From: JBBPYC01 sp038200275
Lineage (GTDB): Bacteria; Pseudomonadota; Gammaproteobacteria; Burkholderiales; Burkholderiaceae_C
Reading direction: 5' to 3'
Assembly: GCA_038200275.1 (NCBI GenBank)
Contig: JBBPYC010000077.1
Span: 1-48,636 of the forward strand
Length of the DNA stretch: 48,636 nt
In this document: positions 9,213 through 18,117 of the stretch, in pieces
Layout of the letters: each line of letters starts with the position of its first letter
How positions within the stretch are numbered: position 1 is the first letter of the stretch
The notes under the pieces: generated by a model
Told to the model about the DNA's origin: nothing
Seen by the model: only the letters and a program-made list of their open reading frames with translations
The model's database searches: none
Made by a program: the position numbers and the translations under genes

Positions 9213-10415
9213 TCATTTCGCAAGTCGGCATTCGCTCTTGGCAAGCGAGCGGAACGCCATGTCCCCGGACGTGGTGGCCTTCACGTTGTACAGGTCCCAT
9301 TCGCCCTTCGATTCCGCCGGCGACTTGACTTGGTAGAGGTACATGTCGCGCACCACGCGGCCATCCACCCGCAGCTTGCCGCCCGTCGTCATGAAGTCGT
9401 CGATCGGCATTGCGCGCATCTGCGCCATCACCTTGTCCGGGTCCTTGCTGCCGACTGCTTTGACCGCCTTCAAGTAGTGCGTGACGGCGCCGTAAGTGCC
9501 TGCTTGCGTCATCGTCGGCATGCGGGCATTGCGTTTGTAAAAGCGCTCGGACCAAGCGCGCGTGTTGTCGTTCTGGTCCCAATAAAACGCTTCCGTCAAC
9601 AGCAAACCTTGCGCGAGCGGCAGGCCGATCGCCTTCACATCGGTCAGAAACGCGAGCAGCGCAGCGATCTGCTGGCCGCCCTTGACGACGCCGAACTGAC
9701 CGGCCTGCTTGATCGAATTGATGGTGTCCTGCCCACCGTTGGCAAGGCCGACCACCTTGGCTTTGGACGCTTGTGCCTGCACCAGAAACGAGGCGAAGTC
9801 GGCCGTCCCCAGCGGGTGCCGCGCGCTGCCCAGCACCTTGCCGCCCAGTTCATTGATCACGTCGGTGGTGTCTTTTTCCAGCGCCTGGCCGAACGCGTAA
9901 TCGGCCGACAGAAAGAACCAGGTGTCGCCGCCGCCTCGGACTACCGCAGCGCCGGTGCTGCGCGCGAGTGCATAGGTGTCGTAGGTCCAGTGCACGGTGT
10001 AGGGCGAGCAGCTTTTGCCGGTCAGTTCGGACGTGGCCGCACTCGTGACCATCACAATCTTCTTCTTGTCCTCGGCCAGCTTGCTGACCGCGAGTGCGAG
10101 GCCGGACGCAGGCAGGTCGGTCACCATGTCCACGCCTTCGACATCGAACCACTGCCGCGCTTTGGATGCAGCGATGTCGGCCTTGCTCTGCGTGTCGGTG
10201 TAGATCAGCTCGATCGGTTGCCCCAGCACGCTGCCGCCGAAATCCTCCACCGCCATGCGCGCGGCGTCCACCAGGCCTTTGCCACCGATGTCGGAATAGA
10301 CGGACGACAAGTCCCCCAACACCCCGATCTTGACCGGCGGGTCGGTCGTCTGTGCTGCTGCGCTGGCTGCGATGCCCGCAGCCATCAAAGCCGCAGTGAT
10401 TTGCCTTTTCTGCAT
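9213..10415 (-). CDS. ABC transporter substrate-binding protein, branched-chain amino-acid/urea type
   Basis: 400-residue periplasmic binding protein of the Leu/Ile/Val (type I fold) family. A signal peptide covers about residues 1-21 (MQKRQITAALMAAGIAASAA). The mature part opens with VKIGVLGDLSSVYSDIGGKG, the typical first ligand loop of this family, and continues through TSAATSELTGKSCSPY. No permease or ATPase genes of the same system are nearby, so it is an orphan binding protein. Co-transcription with the alcohol dehydrogenase suggests its ligand may be an alcohol-degradation or aromatic substrate, which is inference. The ATG at 10413-10415 gives the signal peptide. Confidence 0.93.
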   Translation of the reverse strand: MQKRQITAALMAAGIAASAAAQTTDPPVKIGVLGDLSSVYSDIGGKGLVDAARMAVEDFGGSVLGQPIELIYTDTQSKADIAASKARQWFDVEGVDMVTDLPASGLALAVSKLAEDKKKIVMVTSAATSELTGKSCSPYTVHWTYDTYALARSTGAAVVRGGGDTWFFLSADYAFGQALEKDTTDVINELGGKVLGSARHPLGTADFASFLVQAQASKAKVVGLANGGQDTINSIKQAGQFGVVKGGQQIAALLAFLTDVKAIGLPLAQGLLLTEAFYWDQNDNTRAWSERFYKRNARMPTMTQAGTYGAVTHYLKAVKAVGSKDPDKVMAQMRAMPIDDFMTTGGKLRVDGRVVRDMYLYQVKSPAESKGEWDLYNVKATTSGDMAFRSLAKSECRLAK

Positions 10416-10541
10416 ATCTTGTGTCTCCACTTTGTGTTGGATTTGCTTTATTTCTTTGCCGCCTCGCAGGAACCGGCGGTTTGCGGCATGCCGGCTGCGT
10501 GCCATGCAATCGCCAAGCCGCGTTCAGGCACAATTTTGTGT

Positions 10542-11546
10542 ATGTATTCCCCTCCCCCTTATCCACTCGGCCGCCCGCGGCGCCTGCGTCGCGATGCGTT
10601 CACGCGCAACCTCGTACGCGAACACGCATTGACCGCGCACGACCTGATCCTGCCCGTGTTCGTGCTCGACGGCAAGCAACGGCGCGAGCCGGTCGCATCC
10701 ATGCCGGGCGTGGAGCGGGTCAGCCTCGACTTGCTGCTGCCGGTGGCCGAACAATGCATGGCCGCCGGCATTCCGGTGATTGCGCTGTTCCCGGTGATCG
10801 ACCCCGCGTTGAAGACGCCCGACGGCGCGGAAGCGTTGAATACAGACGGCCTGGTGCCGCGTGTGGTGCGGGAGCTGAAAAGCCGTTTTCCACAACTCGG
10901 TGTGCTGACGGACGTTGCGCTCGATCCGTTCACGAGCCACGGCCAGGACGGCCTGCTCGACGAGACTGGCTACATCCTGAACGACGAGACGGTCGAGCAG
11001 CTTGTCGGCCAGGCGCTGGTGCAGGCCGAAGCCGGTGTCGACATCGTTGCCCCCAGCGACATGATGGACGGCCGCATCGGCGCGATCCGTGAAGCACTGG
11101 AAGCGCGCGGCCTGATCCACACCCGCATCATGGCCTACAGCGCGAAGTACGCGAGTGCGTTCTACGGCCCGTTTCGGGATGCGGTCGGCTCGGCCGGCAA
11201 CCTCGGCAAAAGCGACAAGAAGGTCTACCAGATGGACCCGGGCAACAGCGACGAGGCACTGCGCGAAGTTGCGCTCGACATTGCCGAAGGCGCCGACATG
11301 GTGATGGTGAAACCGGGCATGCCGTATCTGGACATCCTGCGCCGCGTGAAAGACGAGTTCCGGATGCCGACGTTTGCGTATCAGGTCAGCGGCGAGTACG
11401 CCATGTTGAAAGCCGCCGCGCAAAACGGCTGGCTCGACCATGACGCGGTGGTGCTTGAAGCGCTGTTGGCGTTCAAGCGCGCAGGCGCCGACGGGGTGCT
11501 GACCTACTTCGCGCTGGAAGCGGCGCATTTGCTACAGAAGAAGTAG
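10542..11546 (+). CDS. hemB: Porphobilinogen synthase (delta-aminolevulinic acid dehydratase)
   Basis: Condenses two 5-aminolevulinate molecules to porphobilinogen in haem synthesis; 334 residues, the usual length. The two active-site lysines are in AYSAKYASAFYGPFRDA and VMVKPGMPYLD. The loop that binds zinc through cysteines in the E. coli enzyme reads DVALDPFTSHGQDG here, with no cysteines, so this is the magnesium-dependent type. It starts at the ATG after GTGT at 10542 and is divergent from the ABC binding-protein gene; the 126-base gap should hold both promoters. A haem link with the nearby hemJ is plausible. Confidence 0.98.
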   Translation: MYSPPPYPLGRPRRLRRDAFTRNLVREHALTAHDLILPVFVLDGKQRREPVASMPGVERVSLDLLLPVAEQCMAAGIPVIALFPVIDPALKTPDGAEALNTDGLVPRVVRELKSRFPQLGVLTDVALDPFTSHGQDGLLDETGYILNDETVEQLVGQALVQAEAGVDIVAPSDMMDGRIGAIREALEARGLIHTRIMAYSAKYASAFYGPFRDAVGSAGNLGKSDKKVYQMDPGNSDEALREVALDIAEGADMVMVKPGMPYLDILRRVKDEFRMPTFAYQVSGEYAMLKAAAQNGWLDHDAVVLEALLAFKRAGADGVLTYFALEAAHLLQKK

Positions 11547-11576
11547 CAACAAACGAAGACAACATAAGCGCCTCAG

Positions 11577-11599
11577 GCCGATTTTTCTTGAAAAACGGC
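11577..11599 (+). terminator. Hairpin downstream of hemB
   Basis: GCCG and CGGC arms enclose TTTTTC and GAAAAA arms around a short loop, giving a near-perfect inverted repeat 30 bases after the hemB stop. There is no clean T-tract after it, so termination is uncertain. Confidence 0.35.
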
Positions 11600-11637
11600 A
11601 TTTGTCGGTTCCTGTGACAAGCGAATCGAGGCGATCG

Positions 11638-12390
11638 ATGACGGACAACCGACTGGCGTCGGTCGCTGACGTGGTCTGCGCCGCACCGGCACCATCGACG
11701 CTCTCCATCGTCATTCCCGTGCTCAACGAAGGCGCGACGCTGACCATCCGACTCGCTGCGCTGAATGCCTTACGCCAGCGCGGTGCACAGATCGTGGTGG
11801 TCGATGGCGGCAGCCAAGACGACAGCGTGGCGGTCGCAGAAGCGCACGCCGACCACGTGCTGGCCTCGCCCGCCGGCCGCGCGAGCCAGATGAATGCAGG
11901 CGCGGCCGCTTGCCGAAGCGATCTGCTGCTGTTCCTGCATGCCGACACGCTGCTGCCCGACGCCGCCGATCAACTCATCCGCGAAGCCCTCGCGGACCCA
12001 CACGTCTGGGGCCGCTTCGATGTCCGGTTCGACTCGGAGCGCGTGCTGCTGCGTACGGTCGCGGGTGCGATGAACCGACGCTCGCGTTTCACGGGAATCG
12101 CCACCGGTGACCAAGCGATGTTCATGCGACGCGCCGCGTTCGAGGCGGTCGGCGGCTTTCCACAGATTGCGTTGATGGAAGACATCGAACTGTCGCGCCG
12201 GTTGAAGCGTCTCTCCCGCCCGGCTTGCTTGCGCGCCCAGGTCGTCACCTCCGCACGGCGCTGGCAGCAGCATGGCGCCTGGCGCACGATTGGATTGATG
12301 TGGGGGCTGCGCGCTGCATACTTCATTGGAGTCGATCCCGCGCGATTGCAGCGCTGGTACCGGGCGCCAGGGCAAGGCCGTCGATCGTGA
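11638..12390 (+). CDS. TIGR04283-type family 2 glycosyltransferase
   Basis: 250-residue GT-A glycosyltransferase. It has the nucleotide-binding start LSIVIPVLNEGATL, then IVVVDGGSQDDS, the family mark ASPAGRASQMNAGA, the DxD-type metal site in LFLHADTLLP, and ATGDQAMFMRR and GGFPQIALMEDIELSRRLKR in the acceptor half. Members are annotated as 'arsenosugar biosynthesis' glycosyltransferases in some genomes, but that role is not established for this one. Its TGA overlaps the GTG start of the next gene. I prefer the ATG at 11638 to a TTG at 11602, because the extra 12 residues do not resemble the family. Confidence 0.9.
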   Translation: MTDNRLASVADVVCAAPAPSTLSIVIPVLNEGATLTIRLAALNALRQRGAQIVVVDGGSQDDSVAVAEAHADHVLASPAGRASQMNAGAAACRSDLLLFLHADTLLPDAADQLIREALADPHVWGRFDVRFDSERVLLRTVAGAMNRRSRFTGIATGDQAMFMRRAAFEAVGGFPQIALMEDIELSRRLKRLSRPACLRAQVVTSARRWQQHGAWRTIGLMWGLRAAYFIGVDPARLQRWYRAPGQGRRS

Positions 12391-13232
12391 CGAATAAGCG
12401 GCGCAGGGCCGGTGCCGGTGCGGATGGACGCATCGAAGCAAAAGGCAATACCGGTGGTGGCCGCAAAACCAGCGCCGCCTTTGACCTCGTCGTGATGGCC
12501 AAGGCACCGATCGCGGGTCTTGCCAAAACCCGCCTGATTCCGCTGCTGGGTCCGGCCGGCGCCGCACGTGCGCAGCGCGGTTTCGCATTGCGCACGCTGG
12601 CGACCGCGCAAGCCGCACGGCCGGGCTCGCTCACGCTCAGTTGTGCGCCGGACCAGCACCAACGGTTCTTTCAAGCGTTGCGTCGATCGGTGCGCTGGAA
12701 AGGTCTTCGCTTCACAAACCAGGCGCAAGGCGACATTGGCCAACGCATGGCGGCGGTCTTCGCCGAGCATGGAGCTCATGCAGCCCTGCAACTTCTGGCC
12801 GACAGGCCATCGCAGCGGCCTACGGCATTCGCGCTGGAACACGGCCAACCCGCTGGATCACCGGTTCACCGGGCTCAACCGTCACCGCAGCGCCTCGCGC
12901 CGAAGCCTTTGCTGCTGATTGGCACCGACTGCCTCGTGCTGACGTCCGGGTATCTTCACGCCGCTGCCAGCGCGCTGCAGCAGGGTGCCGACGTGGTGTT
13001 CGGCCCGGTCGAAGACGGCGGCTACATGCTGATCGGGCTGCGCGAGCCGTCGGCGGCAGCTCACCTGGGGCTGTTCGAACGCATCGACTGGAGCACCGAG
13101 CGCGTGATGGCGCAAAGTCGTGCGCGCTTGCGCGCGGCGCAAGCGAGCTGGCATGAACTGCCGCTGCTGTGGGACGTCGACGAACCCGCGGATTGGCTGC
13201 GCTGGCAGCAGATGCAGGAAGCCGCAAGATAG
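12387..13232 (+). CDS. TIGR04282/DUF2064 family glycosyltransferase-like protein
   Basis: 281 residues, CofC/MobA-like nucleotidyltransferase fold. Family marks are VVMAKAPIAGLAKTRLIP near residue 35, GDIGQRM, LLLIGTDC, and ADVVFGPVEDGGYMLIGL. It starts with GTG at 12387, overlapping the previous stop (GTGA), which indicates coupled translation; no better ATG exists. Oddities: a low-complexity insertion of about 40 residues rich in Gln, Pro and Ala between the QRM helix and the IGTDC strand, and Leu where most relatives have Pro in the GTDCP motif. The pair with the upstream glycosyltransferase is recurrent; the product is unknown. Confidence 0.85.
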   Translation: MTNKRRRAGAGADGRIEAKGNTGGGRKTSAAFDLVVMAKAPIAGLAKTRLIPLLGPAGAARAQRGFALRTLATAQAARPGSLTLSCAPDQHQRFFQALRRSVRWKGLRFTNQAQGDIGQRMAAVFAEHGAHAALQLLADRPSQRPTAFALEHGQPAGSPVHRAQPSPQRLAPKPLLLIGTDCLVLTSGYLHAAASALQQGADVVFGPVEDGGYMLIGLREPSAAAHLGLFERIDWSTERVMAQSRARLRAAQASWHELPLLWDVDEPADWLRWQQMQEAAR

Positions 13233-13313
13233 CGCTCTACGTCGGCCGGTGCCAACGAATCGAGCCCTCAGCTCATGACCCACGATCAATGGGGCTCGCG
13301 CCCTCGCCTCTTC

Positions 13314-13400
13314 CAGCAGGGACCGCGGAGCCAGCTCCGCCGGGCTGCAGGCGCCCCGCCGGTTGGGGGGAGCCAGTAGCGAAGCGAAGGCTGGGGGAGA
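13314..13400. repeat. Dispersed palindromic repeat, copy 1
   Basis: Intergenic element of about 90 bases with the 16-base palindrome GCGGAGCCAGCTCCGC at 13325-13340 and a run ending CTGGGGGAGAGC. It matches, in inverted orientation, the element at 19003-19105, including the identical 16-mer and CCCCCA/TGGGGG ends. It fills the gap between the convergent DUF2064 gene and the PEBP gene. It resembles REP/MITE-type repeats common between genes in Comamonadaceae. Confidence 0.7.
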
Positions 13401-13403
13401 GCG

Positions 13404-14030
13404 CTACCCAGGCAGCAACGGATCGGACACTGCCGGTATCTCCACCTTGAGGCTGTTGTCGCGCTCGCAAGTGCCGATCAACAGCCCGCTCGCAATCGCG
13501 TGATCCCGCAATGCGCCCAGCACTTCGTCGCGCCCCGGCGTGCCGGTGAAATCGAACGCAGCGTCGAGCGCGAACAGCTGAAATGCGTAGCGATGCACGC
13601 CGTGCCCCGGCGGCGGATCGGGCGGCAGCCAGGCGGCTTGCAAGTACGAGTTGAGTCCGGTCTGCAAGCCCGTGCCCTCCCGGTCACCGCTGGCCAACGC
13701 CGCTTCCGCCATCGCGCCATCGGCAGCCGGCAGGCCGACCACGATGGCGTGCACCAGCGGGTGCGGCGTCGGCGAATCGGCGTCTTCCACCAGCAACAAC
13801 AGCGACTTTGCAGCCGTCGGCACGTCCCACCACTGCAGCGGCGGTGAATGCCCATCGCCGTCGGCCGTGTAACGCGCGGGCAGCGGCATGTGGTCGGCGA
13901 ACGCCAGGCTCGACACATGGATCGATCCCGCGCCCTGGCGCAGGTCAAGCTGGTTGAAGGCGATCGCGTCGAGGCCGGCGCGCACATCGGACAGCGCGTG
14001 GCCAATTAGGTCGGGGAGTTTTTCAAGCAT
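13404..14030 (-). CDS. YbhB/YbcL family Raf kinase inhibitor-like protein (PEBP)
   Basis: 208-residue phosphatidylethanolamine-binding-protein fold. Motifs include LPARYTADGDGHSPPLQW, LLLLVEDADSPTPHPLVHAIV (the DPDxP-like anion site) and HGVHRYAFQLFALD (the GxHR-type segment). In bacteria these proteins are cytoplasmic or periplasmic with no agreed substrate. Preferred start is the ATG at 14028-14030 giving MLEKLPDLIG, which fits the family better than an upstream start at 14048. It ends just before repeat copy 1. Confidence 0.9.
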   Translation of the reverse strand: MLEKLPDLIGHALSDVRAGLDAIAFNQLDLRQGAGSIHVSSLAFADHMPLPARYTADGDGHSPPLQWWDVPTAAKSLLLLVEDADSPTPHPLVHAIVVGLPAADGAMAEAALASGDREGTGLQTGLNSYLQAAWLPPDPPPGHGVHRYAFQLFALDAAFDFTGTPGRDEVLGALRDHAIASGLLIGTCERDNSLKVEIPAVSDPLLPG

Positions 14031-14072
14031 GGGCACGAGGGTAGCCAACTTATGCGGCGGAAGCGATCCACC

Positions 14073-14649
14073 TCATCCGCGGCGGGGTTGTTGCATGCCG
14101 TCCATCCCCTTGAACAATTCAACCAGCGCAAGCCGAAAGCCGACGCTCGCAAACTCGACCTCCGCCTGCTCGCTCATATCGATGAAATCCCACAGCCCAT
14201 CACCACCCAATCGCATCACTTCGACACGCTGTGTGTCCGGATCGATCAGCACATATTCACGCAGCGACGACAGGCGCCGGTAAAGCGCGAACTTCTGGCT
14301 GCGGTCGTAGGCCTGAGTGGATGGGGACAACACCTCGACCACGAGCACAGGGCCTGTCACGACTTGGCCATCTGCAGAAAACTGCTGGTCGCGCTTGACG
14401 AGTAGGTCAGCGTACAGCACCGTATTGTTGGCAATCTGCACCTTCATGCCCTCGGAAAAAAACCTGGCAGGGCGTGCCGTCGAGCTGATTTCCCAGATGA
14501 CGAAAAAGGTTGCTGATGATGCGGTTGTGCCCACGGCGCGCACCCACCTTCAGACAGACCTCACCATTGTGAAACTCATGCCGCTCAGGCTGCTCGTCTT
14601 CCCAGGTCAGGTATTCGGCCAACGTCTGCTTGTGAACCGGAACACCCAT
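14073..14649 (-). pseudogene. Uma2-family endonuclease, frameshifted in a T7 run
   Basis: The N-terminal part (ATG at 14649) reads MGVPVHKQTLAEYLTWEDEQ through LGNQLDGTPCQVF. The rest of the same protein continues in another frame as EGMKVQIANNTVLYADLLV and VVEVLSPSTQAYDRSQKFALYRRL. Together they give a full Uma2 (DUF820) protein with the expected Asp (YADLLV), Glu (VVEVLSP) and Lys (QKFALY) of the PD-(D/E)XK-like site. The switch lies at a run of seven T on the coding strand (plus positions 14456-14462); six T would restore the frame as QVFSEGMKV. This may be a true mutation, a phase-variable tract or a sequencing error. Confidence 0.8.
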
Positions 14650-14679
14650 TGGTTACTCCTTCGCAATTGCAAAGTCAGA

Positions 14680-15024
14680 TCATCCTGCGCGGCGCCGCAG
14701 TCCTCGCAACGCCATATTCGGCGTGCCTGAGCGTTCGATCAGCATGACATGGCACGCATATTCCGCCGCCGGCCGATGCTCGATACCGCGCGGCACGATG
14801 AACAGCTCGCCGCGGCCCAGCGCCACGGTTCGGTGGCGCAGTTCGGCATTCAGCGGGCCTTCAAGCACCAAAAAGAAATCGTCGCTGTCGTCGTGCTTGT
14901 GCCAGTTGAACGTCCCGTGAAGCTTGGCCACCATCACGTCGTGACCGCTGAACAGTGCCACGGTGCGCGGCTGCCAGTGCTCGAAGAACGTGGCGAGCCT
15001 GTCGCTCAGATTGACGGCGTCCAT
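14680..15024 (-). CDS. Cupin-domain protein
   Basis: 114-residue small cupin. The metal-binding motif is in GTFNWHKHDDSDDFFLVLEG (His, His, Glu) and the second motif in GRGELFIVPRGIEHRP. Such small cupins are often annotated as mannose-6-phosphate-isomerase-like, but the ligand here is unknown. The ATG at 15022-15024 gives MDAVNLSDRLATF; a TTG just upstream is less likely. It lies 30 bases downstream of topB on the same strand and could be co-transcribed with it. Confidence 0.88.
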   Translation of the reverse strand: MDAVNLSDRLATFFEHWQPRTVALFSGHDVMVAKLHGTFNWHKHDDSDDFFLVLEGPLNAELRHRTVALGRGELFIVPRGIEHRPAAEYACHVMLIERSGTPNMALRGLRRRAG

Positions 15025-15054
15025 CAAGGGCTTTGCACGGATGGTTGACCGCGA

Positions 15055-18000
15055 TCAGGCCGACAGATGCCTGCCCACGATCCCCGCCAGCTCGAACATC
15101 GACACCTGCGGCTTGCCAAACACCGGCAGCAGTTTCGCGTCGGCGTTGATCGCGCGTTTGTCGGTCGCATCCTGCAGATTGTTGGCCTTGATGTAGTCCC
15201 AGAGCTTCTTGATGACTTCGGTGCGCAGCACCGGCTCGGCGCCGATCACGGCGGCCAAGGTGTCGCTGGGCTTCAAGCCGGTGCCGGCTTTGGCGGTGCG
15301 CGGTGCGGCGGGCTTGGCACCAGGCTTGCTTGATGCAACTTTCTTGGCGGTCGGCTTTTTGGCTGCGGCACCGGCGCCGGTCTTCTTTGCAGCCACAGGT
15401 TTTTTTGAACCAAATGGGCTGGGGGCGCTTGTCCTGCCTGCGCCAGTCGCTCCTTTTTCTGAAGCGCCGGCGGTTTTGCGCGGTGGAAACTTCGACGCTC
15501 TGGCTTCGAACTCGAACGCGACTTTGCCGGCGTCCGCATCCCACTTCAAGAACGCCTTGAACGCGCGCCGCGTGCGCATCGACACAAACTTGTCGAGCAG
15601 GTCGGTGCGGCCGGTCTCCAGCAGCTTCGTGAACTGCTCGCGCGCAATCGGCTGCGTCAGGATGATCTTGCCGCTCTTGAAGTCGCAGGTGGAAACGGGC
15701 TGCGCAGCGGTCGGCACCGATTTCTCGCAGACGTAGTTGCTGCCGTGCTCGAACACGTGCGCATTGCACTTCGGGCAACGGCCGAGCGATTGCTGGTCAC
15801 TGAAGTCCACCGGGTCGCCGCCGTCTTCACCGCCCAGCGCAGCATCGCCGAAGTCGAATTCGAGCTTGTGCTTCTTTGTCTCGTCATCGATCTTCAGCAC
15901 GATCTCGGCCGTGAACGGCCAGCCGGCTTTGGAGCGGAAGCCTTCGAGCGGGCCGATCTTCTGGTCCCTCAACAAGACTTCTGCTTCATCGGCTGCGAAC
16001 GTGCGGCCAGCGGGAGACTTGCCGAACGAGAAGCCGCAGCCTTCTTCGCCCGCGCCTTCCTTGCCGGTGCAACTGAAGCGGCGATAGTTCTCTTTCACGA
16101 CGCCGCCGCAATCGGGGCACGGCGTGGCAAGCATCGCGTAGTTGCCGGGAACGGTGTCGCGGTCGTACTCCTTGGCTTTTTTAACAATGCGTTCGGTCAT
16201 CGCGGCGATCTCGCGCATGAACGCTTCGCGGCTCAACGCGCCCTGCTCCATCTGTGCGAGCTTGTATTCCCATTCGCCGGTCAGCTCGGCACGCGAAAGT
16301 TCTTCCACGCCAAGGCCGCGCAGCAACGTCATCAGCTGGAACGCCTTTGCGGTCGGGATCAGCTCGCGGCCTTCGCGCAGCATGTACTTCTCAGTCAACA
16401 GGCCTTCAAGCGTGGCGGCGCGCGTCGCCGGTGTGCCCAGGCCTTTTTCCTGCATCGCCGAGCGCAGCTCTTCGTCGTCGATCAGCTTGCCGGCGCCTTC
16501 CATTGCGCCGAGCAGTGTGGCTTCTGAATAGCGCGCGGGTGGGCGCGTTTTCAAACCCTTGGCTTCAACGGAATCGACCGGCACGATCTCACCCGGCTTG
16601 ACGGCGACGAGCCGCTTGCCGGCATCCTTGTCGTCGCCTTCCTCGCTTTCTGCTTCCTTGCCGTAGATCGCGAGCCAGCCCGGCTTCACGAGCACCTTGC
16701 CGTCGCTGCGGAACGCGTATTTCTTCGCTTCGTGCTCGACCGTGCTGATGCGGGTGGTGACCTGGTATTCGGCCGACGGAAAGAACACCGCGAGGAAGCG
16801 GCGCGCGACGAAGTCGTACAGCTTTTGCTCGGCCTCGGACAAGCCACTCGGCGCGGCCAAGGTTGGGATGATTGCAAAGTGGTCCGACACCTTGGCGTTG
16901 TCGAAGATGCGGCGGTTTGGCTTGACGTAGTTTTCATCCAGCGCCTGCTTCGCAAACGGCGCCAGGTGCCGCATGCCGCTGCCGGAGAGCATCTGCATCG
17001 TCTGCTTGGCGACCGGCACATAGTCTTCCGGCAATGCGCGCGAATCGGTGCGCGGATAGGTCAGCGCCTTGTGCCGCTCATACAAACTTTGCGCGAGCGA
17101 CAGCGTGGTCTTGGCCGAATAGCCGAAGCGGCCGTTCGCCTCGCGCTGCAGTGAGGTCAAGTCGAACAGCAGCGGCGAGGCTTGCGAGGTCGGCTTGCTT
17201 TCTTCCGTCACGCTGGCTTTGCGTCCACGCACCGCATCGGCCACAGCGCGGGCGCGTGCTTCGGTCCAGACGCGGTCGGCGCGCTGCTCGGGGTCGACGT
17301 CACCGGGGCCGGCCGCACCGGAATAAATGCCTTCAGGCAGGCGCGGTGCGTCGGCTTTCTTCCAATTGGGGTCGAAGTACTTGCCCGCGTAGCCGCCTGC
17401 TTCGGCCAGGAAGTTCGCATGCACTTCCCAATATTCGCGCGGCACGAAGCGGCGAATCTGTTCTTCGCGCTCCACCACGATCGACAACGTCGGCGTCTGC
17501 ACGCGACCCACGGTCGTCAGAAAGAAGCCGCCGTCGCGCGAATTGAACGCGGTCATCGCACGCGTGCCGTTGATGCCGACCAGCCAGTCGGCCTCCGAGC
17601 GCGACCGTGCGGCATCGGCCAGGCCCTGCATCTGCGTGTCGCTGCGCAACTGATCGAAGCCGTCGCGGATCGCCTGCGGCGTCATCGACTGCAACCACAG
17701 GCGCCGCACCGGCTTGCCGAGCGGTTTGTTGTTGGCGCCGCCCGCGTATTGTTCGATCAGCCGAAAGATCAATTCGCCTTCGCGGCCCGCATCGCATGCG
17801 TTCACGATGTCGGTCACATCCTTGCGGCGCGCCTGCTTGACAACGGCGTTCAGACGCGTCTTGGTTTTGTCGACCGGCTTCAAGTCGAAATACGGCGGGA
17901 TCACCGGCAGGTGCGCAAAGCTCCATTTGCCGCGCTTCACATCGAATTCTTCCGGCGCCTGGATCTCCACCAGATGGCCGACCGCGCTGGTCACCACGTA

Positions 18001-18117
18001 CTGGTCGTTTTCGAAATGCTCGTCGTGCTTGTCGAACTTGCCGGCCTTCGGCGTGAGTGCACGGACGATGTCCTGCGCCACGGAAGGTTTTTCTGCAATC
18101 ACCAATGTCTTCGTCAT
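15055..18117 (-). CDS. topB: DNA topoisomerase III with C-terminal SWIB domain
   Basis: Type IA topoisomerase, 1020 residues, much longer than the roughly 650 of E. coli TopB. The Toprim domain starts KTLVIAEKPSVAQDIV and includes NACDAGREGELIFR; the active-site tyrosine is in KALTYPRTDSRALP. After the core come two cysteine-rich zinc elements (CPDCGG...CGFSFGKS and CPKCNAH...CDFKSGK). Residues about 874-947 are a Lys/Ala/Pro-rich linker like histone H1 tails. Residues about 948-1020 form a SWIB/MDM2-like domain (TEVIKKLWDYIKANNLQD, KRAINADAKL, FGKPQVSMFELAGIV). The ATG at 18115-18117 is chosen over one six codons upstream. It is divergent from the SET-domain gene. Confidence 0.96.
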   Translation of the reverse strand: MTKTLVIAEKPSVAQDIVRALTPKAGKFDKHDEHFENDQYVVTSAVGHLVEIQAPEEFDVKRGKWSFAHLPVIPPYFDLKPVDKTKTRLNAVVKQARRKDVTDIVNACDAGREGELIFRLIEQYAGGANNKPLGKPVRRLWLQSMTPQAIRDGFDQLRSDTQMQGLADAARSRSEADWLVGINGTRAMTAFNSRDGGFFLTTVGRVQTPTLSIVVEREEQIRRFVPREYWEVHANFLAEAGGYAGKYFDPNWKKADAPRLPEGIYSGAAGPGDVDPEQRADRVWTEARARAVADAVRGRKASVTEESKPTSQASPLLFDLTSLQREANGRFGYSAKTTLSLAQSLYERHKALTYPRTDSRALPEDYVPVAKQTMQMLSGSGMRHLAPFAKQALDENYVKPNRRIFDNAKVSDHFAIIPTLAAPSGLSEAEQKLYDFVARRFLAVFFPSAEYQVTTRISTVEHEAKKYAFRSDGKVLVKPGWLAIYGKEAESEEGDDKDAGKRLVAVKPGEIVPVDSVEAKGLKTRPPARYSEATLLGAMEGAGKLIDDEELRSAMQEKGLGTPATRAATLEGLLTEKYMLREGRELIPTAKAFQLMTLLRGLGVEELSRAELTGEWEYKLAQMEQGALSREAFMREIAAMTERIVKKAKEYDRDTVPGNYAMLATPCPDCGGVVKENYRRFSCTGKEGAGEEGCGFSFGKSPAGRTFAADEAEVLLRDQKIGPLEGFRSKAGWPFTAEIVLKIDDETKKHKLEFDFGDAALGGEDGGDPVDFSDQQSLGRCPKCNAHVFEHGSNYVCEKSVPTAAQPVSTCDFKSGKIILTQPIAREQFTKLLETGRTDLLDKFVSMRTRRAFKAFLKWDADAGKVAFEFEARASKFPPRKTAGASEKGATGAGRTSAPSPFGSKKPVAAKKTGAGAAAKKPTAKKVASSKPGAKPAAPRTAKAGTGLKPSDTLAAVIGAEPVLRTEVIKKLWDYIKANNLQDATDKRAINADAKLLPVFGKPQVSMFELAGIVGRHLSA

